Assembly: GCA_019246575.1 (NCBI GenBank)
Contig: JAFAQG010000175.1
Location: 1 to 13,221, forward strand
Direction of reading: 5' to 3'
Origin: Acidobacteriaceae bacterium
GTDB lineage: Bacteria > Acidobacteriota > Terriglobia > Bryobacterales > Bryobacteraceae
DNA length: 13,221 nucleotides
Position numbers and translations under genes: made by a program. Below, in pieces: positions 1 to 7,411 of the stretch (positions are counted from its first letter, which is position 1; every line of letters begins with the position of its first letter). The notes below the pieces were generated by a model. The model was not told the DNA's origin and made no database searches. It saw only the letters and a list, made by a program, of their open reading frames with translations.

Positions 1-162
1 CTCCACAGATTTCGAAGGCCCGGAACTCCTCGTGTATCAACGTTATCGTTTAACTATGTGGATCGCACCAATCCACAATTCAATAACGGCGTCCCAGGTT
101 GCCCGGCTGCGTGCCCCGGCGGATCTGGTCTTTCTGCGTTTCGGTAGCATCACCTGTCATCC

Positions 163-2142
163 ATGAAGAATCCGTTCAGTCGAAGAATCTTTATAGAATT
201 GAGCATCTCGGGCTCGCTTGGGGCAGCGGTCGCGCACTCCGACGAAACGCGCCCGATCACCCAGGCTTCGGTACCAGGAGACCCCGCCGCCCCTCGGGAG
301 CAAGCGGGCACTCTGCCCGACACGCAGCCATTCGATGAACCGCCCAGCTTCGCTCGACACGACCTGCGTGTCAAAGCGAAACCGTTTCCGCTAAGGCAAG
401 TCCGCCTGAAACCGAGCGCGTTCTATGACGCGCAAGAGGCGAACCGCAGGCTACTGCACCGATACCCGGCAGACCGGCTATTGCACACCTTTCGCCTCAA
501 TGCGGGTCTGCCATCCACGGCCCAGCCGCTCGGAGGCTGGGAGCGGCCGGATTGTGAACTGCGCGGGCACTTCGTTGGGCATTACTTGTCCGCGTGTGCA
601 CTCATGTTTTCAGCTACCGACGATGCCGACCTTCGAGAAAAAGGAAACTATCTGGTTGCCGAGCTCGCAAAATGCCAGCAAAAGCTTGGCGCAGGATACC
701 TGAGCGCGTTTCCGACCGAGTTATTCGACCGCCTGAAGCGCCGCCAGAAGGTGTGGGCGCCGTTCTACACGTATCACAAGATCATGGCGGGCATGATCGA
801 CATGCACCAGCTTTGCGGAAACCGGCAGGCGCTCGAGATTGCAACGGGCATGGCCGATTGGGCGGACGCGTGGACCGCGCAATTATCCGAACAGCAGATG
901 CAGATGGTGCTCGACGAAGAGTTCGGCGGCATGAGTGAAGCCTTATACAACCTCGCCGTATTGGCGGACTCGAATCGTTACGCGGCGGTTGCGGACCGGT
1001 TCACAAAGCGACGCTTCTTTAATCCGCTGGCACTGCGCCGCGACCAATTGCGAGGACTGCATGCCAACACGCACATTCCGCAGGTGATTGGAGCCGCGCG
1101 CCGGTATGAAATCAGCTGTGATACTCGGTTTCATGACGTTGCCGACGCTTTCTGGACTGAGGTGGTCAAGACGCGCACATATGCTACTGGGGGTACCAGC
1201 AATAACGAAGGCTGGCTGACTAAGCCAAATCACCTGGCCCAAGAATTGAAGCAGGGACGAAAGACAAACGAATGCTGCTGTGCGTACAACATGATGAAGC
1301 TAACACGACACCTATATGAGTGGTCAGGCGATCCAAGATACTTCGATTATTACGAGCAGTTGCTTTATAATCACCGGCTCGGCGCCATTGATACCGCTAA
1401 TGGGCACACGCAATACTACCTCGGCGTCGTCCCTGGATCATGGCGAACTTTCGGGACAGAAGATTCTTTCTGGTGCTGCAATGGCACCGGAGCGGAAGAG
1501 TACTCAAAGTTGGCCGACAGTATTTACTTTCACAGCGGCGACGCAGCCTTTGTTAATCTCTTCATTCCATCGGAGTTGGATTGGAAGGAGCGGCATATTC
1601 GCCTACGGCAGACGAATCAGTTCCCACAGGATCCGCGCACGCGTTTGGAAGTCATTCTCGACTCGCCGCAGCACTTCGCGCTGAATATTCGTGTTCCCTC
1701 CTGGGTAACTGCTTTTCCGGCCGTTTCGCTGAACGGTAAGCCGATGGAGTTGTCCGCGGGACCAGGCAGCTATCTCGTGATTACTCGTTCCTGGCGCAAC
1801 GGCGATCAGATTGAGGTGACCTTCCCCATGTCTGTGTACGCCCGACCCATGCCTGATGACCAGGCCCAACAAGCGTTCCTTTATGGGCCGCTTCTGCTTG
1901 CCGGCATGCTAGGCGATGCCGGAATTCCGGAGAATCTGGAGATCGGACATATGGGACCGGAGTTCGACAAGCACCCTCCACCGCCTGTCCCCGAGTTGCA
2001 CGCTATCAAGTCCGATCCGAATGAATGGATAAGGAAGACGCCGGAATCGCTCACCTTCAAGGCGGGCGCTTCTGTCACCCTCGTGCCGTTCAACACCATC
2101 GGCGTGGGTCAGCCATACTCGATCTATTGGAAGGTGACATAG
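163..2142 (+). CDS. Secreted GH127/DUF1680-type beta-L-arabinofuranosidase-like glycoside hydrolase
   Basis: A 659-residue protein, of normal length for exported members of the GH127 (DUF1680) family, whose characterised members remove beta-L-arabinofuranose from plant glycans and glycoproteins. The N-terminus carries a Tat-type signal: SRR at 6-8 followed by F10, then a short hydrophobic stretch and an AVAH-like cleavage region near residue 25. This supports export and the chosen ATG, although no Shine-Dalgarno precedes it. The catalytic region has the family hallmarks: ATGGTSNNEG at 341-350, NECCCAYNMMKL at 369-380 and FWCCNGTGAEEY at 436-447. By analogy with HypBA1 of Bifidobacterium longum (Zn held by Glu338, Cys340, Cys417 and Cys418, with Cys417 as nucleophile), E370, C372, C438 and C439 would form the zinc-thiolate site; E349 may be the acid/base. 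The C-terminal third looks like beta-sandwich. The exact sugar specificity is not readable, since many DUF1680 proteins are uncharacterised. DUF488 follows 54 bp downstream on the same strand. Confidence 0.9.
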   Translation: MKNPFSRRIFIELSISGSLGAAVAHSDETRPITQASVPGDPAAPREQAGTLPDTQPFDEPPSFARHDLRVKAKPFPLRQVRLKPSAFYDAQEANRRLLHRYPADRLLHTFRLNAGLPSTAQPLGGWERPDCELRGHFVGHYLSACALMFSATDDADLREKGNYLVAELAKCQQKLGAGYLSAFPTELFDRLKRRQKVWAPFYTYHKIMAGMIDMHQLCGNRQALEIATGMADWADAWTAQLSEQQMQMVLDEEFGGMSEALYNLAVLADSNRYAAVADRFTKRRFFNPLALRRDQLRGLHANTHIPQVIGAARRYEISCDTRFHDVADAFWTEVVKTRTYATGGTSNNEGWLTKPNHLAQELKQGRKTNECCCAYNMMKLTRHLYEWSGDPRYFDYYEQLLYNHRLGAIDTANGHTQYYLGVVPGSWRTFGTEDSFWCCNGTGAEEYSKLADSIYFHSGDAAFVNLFIPSELDWKERHIRLRQTNQFPQDPRTRLEVILDSPQHFALNIRVPSWVTAFPAVSLNGKPMELSAGPGSYLVITRSWRNGDQIEVTFPMSVYARPMPDDQAQQAFLYGPLLLAGMLGDAGIPENLEIGHMGPEFDKHPPPPVPELHAIKSDPNEWIRKTPESLTFKAGASVTLVPFNTIGVGQPYSIYWKVT

Positions 2143-2196
2143 TACTGCATTACGCCGGCGCCGCGAGGCAACTATCCGTGACCTGTACGCCAGCAG

Positions 2197-2820
2197 ATGA
2201 CGACCATCTACACGATCGGGCACTCGACTCGCGGAGCTGAGGATTTCGTTCGTATACTGAACGCGTTTGGCATTCGGCAACTCGCGGATATTCGCACCGT
2301 GCCCCGGTCGGCACGCAATCCGCAATACGATCAGGATGCGCTGAAGCAATTTCTTCGTAATCACGACATAGCTTACGTGCACTTAAAGGCGCTCGGGGGC
2401 TTGAGACGTCCGCGTAAGCATTCCCCAAACACGGGCTGGAAGAACGACTCGTTTCGCGGCTACGCCGATTACATGCAGACGAACGAATTTCGACGCGCTC
2501 TCGCGGAACTCGTCGCCATCGCAGGCGAAAAGACGACGGCCATCATGTGTGCAGAGGCTGTTCCATGGCGCTGCCACCGCTCGCTCGTCGGAGATGCACT
2601 GCTGGTCCGGGGAATTGAAGTGGAGGACATTATGAGCGAAACCAGCGCCAAACCGCACACCTTAACACCTTGGGCGCGCGCGGACGGGGTGCGCCTTACT
2701 TATCCGGCGGAAACACCGGCCCATCCGCTAGAGTCAACACACACAGAGATTACTTCTCATGCCGCCCCAAGAAGAACACGAAAAACCAGAGAACCTCGTC
2801 GACAGCCCGCATCAGGCTGA
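2197..2820 (+). CDS. DUF488 family protein
   Basis: A 207-residue cytoplasmic protein of the DUF488 family, whose biochemical function I do not know. Visible family features are the opening YTIGHSTR (5-12), a DIRTVPRS segment (31-38), a KALGGLR segment (64-70), and the conserved cysteine motifs MCAE (117-120) and CHR (126-128). C118 and C126 are the likely functional residues. The recognisable domain ends near TYPAE (168-172). The last 35 residues are a strongly basic tail (RRTRKTREPRR at 192-202) that does not look like the family. Its codons include several AGA, which are uncommon in this high-GC window, and it overlaps another open frame (2759-2944). The tail may therefore be a non-conserved read-through, or the stop may have shifted. 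No signal peptide or membrane segment is seen. The gene lies 54 bp after the GH127 gene and could be co-transcribed, but nothing links the functions. Confidence 0.88.
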   Translation: MTTIYTIGHSTRGAEDFVRILNAFGIRQLADIRTVPRSARNPQYDQDALKQFLRNHDIAYVHLKALGGLRRPRKHSPNTGWKNDSFRGYADYMQTNEFRRALAELVAIAGEKTTAIMCAEAVPWRCHRSLVGDALLVRGIEVEDIMSETSAKPHTLTPWARADGVRLTYPAETPAHPLESTHTEITSHAAPRRTRKTREPRRQPASG

Positions 2821-2944
2821 ACACACCGCGCGGAGTCTGCAGGATGCCGCCGATTCCAACGCGACACTCGAAGGCTACTACTCCATCAACAACGAAAAGG
2901 AACCGGAAGAAGCGCGTCAAGCCGATACCAACAAGAACGGCTAA
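2759..2944 (+). CDS. Possible small acidic hypothetical protein overlapping the DUF488 gene
   Basis: This ORF encodes 61 residues, rich in Glu, Asp, Asn and Gln with few hydrophobic residues, so probably soluble and perhaps disordered. I do not recognise a family. It overlaps the last 62 bases of the DUF488 gene in a different frame. In its favour, its codons look like those of the neighbours (about two thirds of third positions are G or C, with no rare arginine codons), whereas the overlapping DUF488 tail uses several AGA codons. This suggests that this frame is the constrained one. There is only a weak GAG-like ribosome-binding element upstream, so translation may be coupled to DUF488. It may still be a chance ORF. 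Confidence 0.4.
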   Translation: MPPQEEHEKPENLVDSPHQAEHTARSLQDAADSNATLEGYYSINNEKEPEEARQADTNKNG

Positions 2945-3045
2945 CTCGGGCGCTTGAACCTTCCGTCCGGCACGCCGGAACGTGTGCCTCGAAAGAGCTG
3001 CCTCGTTGCACACGCATTCCGAGCACTCGTACACTTGAATCACGA

Positions 3046-4223
3046 GTGGGATCAAGTGAGGGTGAATTCGATGCGCGCTTCTGGTTGCTGATCAGCGCGA
3101 TTTTCCTGGGATTCGTTGGTATCGGCACGGTCTTGCCCGCTCTCGGGCCCCATGTCAAGCACGACCTGCGGGGTTCCGATCAAGTGGTCGGCGCCGTCAT
3201 CGGAACCTTTTCCGTCGTCGCTCTGGTAAGCCGGTTCTTCTCAGGTCCTTTAGCTGATCGGCGCGGCAGGAAAATCACTTTCCTAACTGGACTGCTGAGC
3301 TGCGCCGTCGCAGGCGCGGTTTATATAATGCCCACCGGACTCGCAAGCGCTTACGGCGGACGCGTCTTCCAAGGATTCGGCGAGGCGTGCCTGTATACTG
3401 GCGCGGCCGCTTGGGCCGTTGAGCTCGCGGGCGTGGAGCGTAGCGCGCAGGCGCTCGGGTACGTTAGCAGCGGTATCTGGGGCGGCATCTCAGCAGGGCC
3501 GGTGATTGGACACTGGGTCGGCACGTTCGCGCACGCGGCTGCCTTTCAATCAGGCGCTGCCGTGGCCGCATTCGGACTCGCGCTGCTGGTGCGAGAAGAT
3601 TTCCGACCGCACCCGCATACAGACCAGCGCGGCGTTTATCTTCGTCTCTACTAAGCGCAGGGCTTGCCGTTGGCTTCGTCAACGTACACTATCCTGTCAT
3701 CGCAGGATTTCTCATTCTGTTCCTCGCACAGCACGGCGGATCGGGTCCGGCGGCATTCTCAACGTATGCACTCGTTACCCTTTTCTCGCGCTTCTTTCTC
3801 GGTCGTTTACCGGATCGGATCCGGCCGGCAATTACCTTCTATATCGGGTTAGCAGCGATGGCCGCGGGGCTTCTGGTGCTTGCCTCGGGTCCCAGGCCGA
3901 CACTTGCAATCCTCGCCGCTGGGTTGCTTGGCTTCGGCTTCTCGTTTCCCTTCACGTCGGTCGCTTGCACGGTCTTGCGGCGCACGCCCGCCCAGAAGCA
4001 CGGGTCTGCTGTCGGAGTTCTCAGCGCGTTTTACGACCTGTTCGTTGGTGCAGGCTCCCTACTCGCTGGAAGTATCGCCGGCCGGAACGGCTATTCAGCA
4101 GCATTGGTGATGGCGGCGGTCGCTCTCACAGGCGCAGCTCTAGCGGGACCTTTTGTTTTCCGAGCACGAACCGAAGAAAACTGTGTCTTCCCGCAAGTAC
4201 GCCTGGAGACCACCGTGGGCTGA
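3046..4223 (+). pseudogene. Major facilitator superfamily (MFS) transporter, frameshifted
   Basis: Two adjacent frames together encode one MFS permease. The first starts at GTG 3046 and gives 202 residues with about six membrane helices and a clear motif A in the 2-3 loop (GPLADRRGRK, residues 67-76). It then loses its frame and stops at 3652-3654. From about 3640 the protein resumes in the frame one base back, with SAGLAVGFVNVHYPVIAG, a second-half motif-A-like SRFFLGRLPDR, and helices continuing to the stop at 4221-4223. If one base is restored the product is about 392 residues, the usual size for a 12-helix MFS protein. The break lies in the cytoplasmic loop between helices 6 and 7 (about 3600-3650). 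Substrate cannot be predicted; the sequence resembles drug/sugar-efflux-like members. The upstream frame is open but has no better start. As written, the gene would give a truncated, probably inactive protein; a sequencing or assembly error is equally possible. Confidence 0.85.
3600..3652 (+). other. Probable frameshift site in the MFS gene
   Basis: Coding similarity moves here from the frame beginning at 3046 to the frame that ends at 4223. One missing base is the simplest explanation. The third frame is also briefly hydrophobic (SAAFIFVST, about 3629-3655), so two compensating +1 changes cannot be excluded. No classical slippery heptamer is present. Confidence 0.65.
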
Positions 4224-4262
4224 AGCCCGTAAGGAGCGCGAACTCGCGATCAACGACAACGG

Positions 4263-5402
4263 TCAAGTCGCAAGATCGAACGTTCCATCGCTTTTGAGGC
4301 GGTATCTTCGATCTCTCCACCGGATTGTGTTGCCGCTGAATCCGCTTATCCACACGAAAAAGCCCAACAGGTCCTGAACGGCAACCCACATCCAGCTGCG
4401 GCGCAAAATCGAGGCGTCGCGCAACACCCATTTCGCAATGGCATAAATCGAGAGCCCGCGAAATATTGCGCCGACCAGCAGCACCGGCCACACCAGTCGA
4501 GAATCGCAGGTAATCAGCAGCAGCGCCAGCGCAAGCGGATACGTGAATACTTGGCCGACATAGCCTGCAGGTCGGGAGCGGCGCGTGCTCCGCGCCCATC
4601 GCAGCCGGTGCGACAAGTTCGCTCGCATGTTTTCAGTCGGGAGACGGTGCTCGACCACGCACCGCGAAAGGTCCACACGGAAGCCTAAGTTGGCAGCCCG
4701 CTGGCCCAGGACGAAGTCTTCCGCCAGATAACCGCTCAGTGTGCTCCACGGCACTGCCTCGAGAACTTCGCGCTTTGCGACCGTGGTTGGACCGACGGTA
4801 AATCTCACGCCCTCGACCAGTTTCGCCACCACCACACCGCCCCAGAACTCCGTATTCATTCCGAGTGCTTCGAGGCGAGACCAGATGGTACGACCTCCAA
4901 TGGCACGGTACGGGCAGGTCGCCAGATCGTAACTGTCACCCCGAACTTCCGAAGCGATTCCGGACAGAAAATCGCGCCCGACCCGGATGTCGCTATCGCT
5001 CATGACGAAAACGTCCGCTGAAGCCGCAGCCGTCATCACGCTTAAGCTGAAGACCTTCGCGTTCGGGTACGGCGGCTCACCCGTCACAATCAGCTGTGTC
5101 CGCACCTCCGGATACCGTTGCTCCAGGGATCTCATAATGTGGACCGCCGGGTCGTCCCGATGCCGTGCCGCAAAGATCAGCTCGAATGTCCTGTACTGCT
5201 GAAGGAAAAACGATTCGAGATTTTCGTAAAGGCCCTCATCGACTCCCGCGAGTGGCTTCAAAACAGAGATAGGTATCTCCGGCCCGGCGGGCTGTGGTTC
5301 GGCAGACCGCCTTCGGTGCTGCCATGCAGCGACGACCACCATACCGCTGTAGACCATCGACCCGGCAAACAGGCATCCGGGAACGATGGCCAATGTGATC
5401 AT
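4263..5402 (-). CDS. Membrane glycosyltransferase, GT2/GT21 ceramide-glucosyltransferase type (HpnI-like)
   Basis: A 379-residue integral membrane glycosyltransferase. It has one N-terminal membrane helix (about 3-25), a cytoplasmic GT-A domain, and two or three C-terminal helices (about 282-356). This is the layout of ceramide glucosyltransferases and of the hopanoid-associated HpnI, which transfers an amino sugar to bacteriohopanetetrol. Visible motifs are SVLKPLAGVDEGLYENL (46-62), SDSD (135-138, the metal-binding DxD), AEDF (227-230, the catalytic acid region) and HRLRW (265-269). The last occupies the place of the (Q/R)xxRW signature, with His in the first position. The likely job is adding a nucleotide-activated sugar to a lipid such as a hopanoid or sphingolipid; the acceptor cannot be decided here because no squalene-hopene cyclase or other hopanoid gene is in view. 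Its ATG overlaps the thrS stop (ATGA), implying translational coupling. It converges with the MFS gene, 39 bp away. Confidence 0.85.
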   Translation of the reverse strand: MITLAIVPGCLFAGSMVYSGMVVVAAWQHRRRSAEPQPAGPEIPISVLKPLAGVDEGLYENLESFFLQQYRTFELIFAARHRDDPAVHIMRSLEQRYPEVRTQLIVTGEPPYPNAKVFSLSVMTAAASADVFVMSDSDIRVGRDFLSGIASEVRGDSYDLATCPYRAIGGRTIWSRLEALGMNTEFWGGVVVAKLVEGVRFTVGPTTVAKREVLEAVPWSTLSGYLAEDFVLGQRAANLGFRVDLSRCVVEHRLPTENMRANLSHRLRWARSTRRSRPAGYVGQVFTYPLALALLLITCDSRLVWPVLLVGAIFRGLSIYAIAKWVLRDASILRRSWMWVAVQDLLGFFVWISGFSGNTIRWRDRRYRLKSDGTFDLAT

Positions 5403-7351
5403 TCGGCGACAGCCTTGCTTTTGATCAGGTCGGTGATCTGCGAAACGAACTCGTCTATGCTCTTGGCTCCCTGATCGCCGTGTTTGCGATTCCGCACCGA
5501 CACTTGCCCGCTTTGAGCTTCACGGTCGCCGACCACAAGCATAAAAGGTACTTTCTGGAGCTGTGCTTCGCGAATCTTGAAGTTGACCTTCTCGCTGCGA
5601 TCGTCGAGTTGCGCGCGTATACCCGCTGCATCCAGCGTTTTCAGGATCTGCTTGCCGTATTCGTTCTGCCGGTCCGTGATGGGCAGCACCACTGCTTGCA
5701 CAGGCGCAAGCCACACCGGGAATGCGCCCGCGTAGTGCTCGATCAGAATGCCGAAAAAGCGCTCGATCGAGCCATATAAAGCGCGATGCACCATTAGCGG
5801 CTGGTGCGACTTTCCGTCTTCCGCGATGTACTCGAGTCCGAAGCGGCGCGGCAGTGTGAAATCAAATTGCACTGTAGAAAGCTGCCACAAGCGTCCGATC
5901 GCGTCCACGAGCTTAACATCGATTTTCGGTCCGTAAAACGCGGCCTCATCCGGTGAAATCTTCACTTTCATGTTGAGGCGTTCAGTAGCCCGTTTCAGCG
6001 CGTGTTCGGCGAGCTCCCACTGATCGGCGGTGCCGTCGTACTTGCCGCTCGCACCGCCATCCCAGGTCGACAACTCTGCCTCGTATTCCGTAAACCCGAA
6101 CGTCTGCAGCGTGTCGATGGCGAACTGCAGGCAATTCACAACTTCGTCCTCGATCTGATCGCGCGTGCAAAAGATATGCGCGTCATCTTGCGTAAAGCCG
6201 CGCACGCGAAAAAGCCCGTGCATTACGCCCGAACGTTCGTAGCGATACACCGTCCCCAGTTCGCCGAGTCGCACGGGCAGATCCCGATAGCTGCGCAGGC
6301 GGTCACGGTAAATAAGGATGTGGAACGGGCAGTTCATCGGCTTGAGCTGGTACTCGGCATCGTCCAGCTCCATGCGTTTGAACATGTTTTCCGAATAGAA
6401 ATTGTAGTGGCCCGAGGTCTTCCAAAGATCGGCGCGCGCAACGTGCGGAGTGAAAACGATAGAGTAGCCCCGTTTCAGGTACTGCTCGCGCATCCAGTCT
6501 TCGAGCAGCTTCCGGATCGTCCCGCCTTTCGGATGAAAAAAGATGAGGCCTGGCCCCGCAAGCTCCTGAATGCTGAATAGGTCGAGTTCTTGTCCCAGCT
6601 TGCGATGATCGCGCCGCTTGGCTTCTTCGACCCGGTTCAGATACTCATCGAGCTCTTTCTTCGTAAAGAACGCGGTTCCGTAGATGCGCTGCAGTTGCGG
6701 ATTGTGCTCATCGCCTTTCCAATACGCGCCGGCGATGGAGAGCAGCTTGAACGTCTTGAGCTTTTCCGTGGATGGTACGTGCGGCCCGCGACAAAAATCG
6801 ATGAAGTTCGGCCCGAGCGTGTACTCCGAGAAAACATCCCCGGCGCGCTCTTCGATAAGCTCCCGCTTCATCCAGTCGTCGCGATACTTTTCGAGTCCCT
6901 GCTGTTTGGGCGTCAACTTCCGCTCGAAGGGCAGATTGCGCGCCTGAATCTCACGCATGCGCGCTTCGATTTTCTCCAGATCTTCGGGGGTGAATTTCGT
7001 ATCGCGCTGAAAGTCGTAATAGAAGCCGGTCTCCGTCGGTGGGCCGATGCCGAGCTTCGTTTCCGGAAAAAGCTCGAGGACGGCCGCCGCCAGCAGGTGC
7101 GCCGTTGAATGCCGGTACACCTGAAGCGCTTCCGGATTCTTGGTCGTGAGTATTTCGACCTTTGCATCGGACTCAAGCGCACGCGTAAGGTCGTACAGCT
7201 CTCCGTTCACGCGCGCAACGATTGCGTCCGCCGCGAGCCGCGGACTGATTGACTTCGCGACATCCATCGGCGTCGTCCCCTGCGGCGTCGTTTGCCGGCT
7301 GCCATCGGGCAGCGTAATCGTCAGCGCGCTGACAGTGGTCGAGCTACTCAT
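5399..7351 (-). CDS. thrS: Threonine--tRNA ligase
   Basis: A 650-residue class II aminoacyl-tRNA synthetase that charges tRNA-Thr with threonine in the cytoplasm; full length for the bacterial enzyme. Domains in order: TGS (about 8-70); the editing domain, with HSTAH (81-85) and CRGPH (187-191) supplying the His and Cys residues that clear mischarged Ser-tRNA; the catalytic core (about 255-545), with motif 2 (TVYRYERSG, 367-375) and motif 3 around HRALYGSIERF (522-532); and the C-terminal anticodon-binding domain (about 550-640). The three zinc ligands expected from the E. coli enzyme are present as C341, H392 and H522. The ATG at 7351 is supported by the start of the TGS domain, though no obvious Shine-Dalgarno precedes it. 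infC, a common downstream partner, is absent; a lipid glycosyltransferase overlaps the stop instead. No T-box or other leader is visible in the 60 bp upstream. Confidence 0.98.
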   Translation of the reverse strand: MSSSTTVSALTITLPDGSRQTTPQGTTPMDVAKSISPRLAADAIVARVNGELYDLTRALESDAKVEILTTKNPEALQVYRHSTAHLLAAAVLELFPETKLGIGPPTETGFYYDFQRDTKFTPEDLEKIEARMREIQARNLPFERKLTPKQQGLEKYRDDWMKRELIEERAGDVFSEYTLGPNFIDFCRGPHVPSTEKLKTFKLLSIAGAYWKGDEHNPQLQRIYGTAFFTKKELDEYLNRVEEAKRRDHRKLGQELDLFSIQELAGPGLIFFHPKGGTIRKLLEDWMREQYLKRGYSIVFTPHVARADLWKTSGHYNFYSENMFKRMELDDAEYQLKPMNCPFHILIYRDRLRSYRDLPVRLGELGTVYRYERSGVMHGLFRVRGFTQDDAHIFCTRDQIEDEVVNCLQFAIDTLQTFGFTEYEAELSTWDGGASGKYDGTADQWELAEHALKRATERLNMKVKISPDEAAFYGPKIDVKLVDAIGRLWQLSTVQFDFTLPRRFGLEYIAEDGKSHQPLMVHRALYGSIERFFGILIEHYAGAFPVWLAPVQAVVLPITDRQNEYGKQILKTLDAAGIRAQLDDRSEKVNFKIREAQLQKVPFMLVVGDREAQSGQVSVRNRKHGDQGAKSIDEFVSQITDLIKSKAVAE

Positions 7352-7411
7352 GTGGAAAGCGTTGAATTTTCAGCGTAACATCCGTAGCGCATACCGGCCT
7401 TCCACAAAAAC

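Noticed and set aside
1..166. Two frames open from the left edge; one ends in TGA overlapping the GH127 start as ATGA, suggesting an upstream gene end.
   Set aside because: The roughly 54 residues match nothing I recognise and third-position GC is near random. The open length is too short to support a gene, so 1-162 is left unassigned.
2750..3055. 101-residue - strand frame with hydrophobic stretches between DUF488 and the transporter.
   Set aside because: It is antisense to the small acidic ORF, whose Glu codons read as hydrophobic on the other strand. No start signal or family resemblance.
3600..3654. Programmed ribosomal frameshift in the MFS gene.
   Set aside because: No slippery heptamer, stimulatory hairpin or family precedent is visible; a mutation or sequence error is simpler.
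4217..4249. Small inverted repeats (GGGCTGAAGCCC and CGCGAACTCGCG) between the converging genes as a bidirectional terminator.
   Set aside because: Stems are only 4-5 bp, there is no T-tract on either side, and such short GC palindromes are expected by chance here.
3506..4297. 263-residue open frame over the transporter gene.
   Set aside because: It is rich in Arg, Ser and Cys with no domain signature and lies in a third frame over clear transporter sequence. It is a shadow of the MFS gene.
6002..7108. Two long + strand open frames (6002-6580 and 6590-7108).
   Set aside because: They are exactly antisense to the conserved thrS catalytic and editing domains; high GC makes such antisense frames common.
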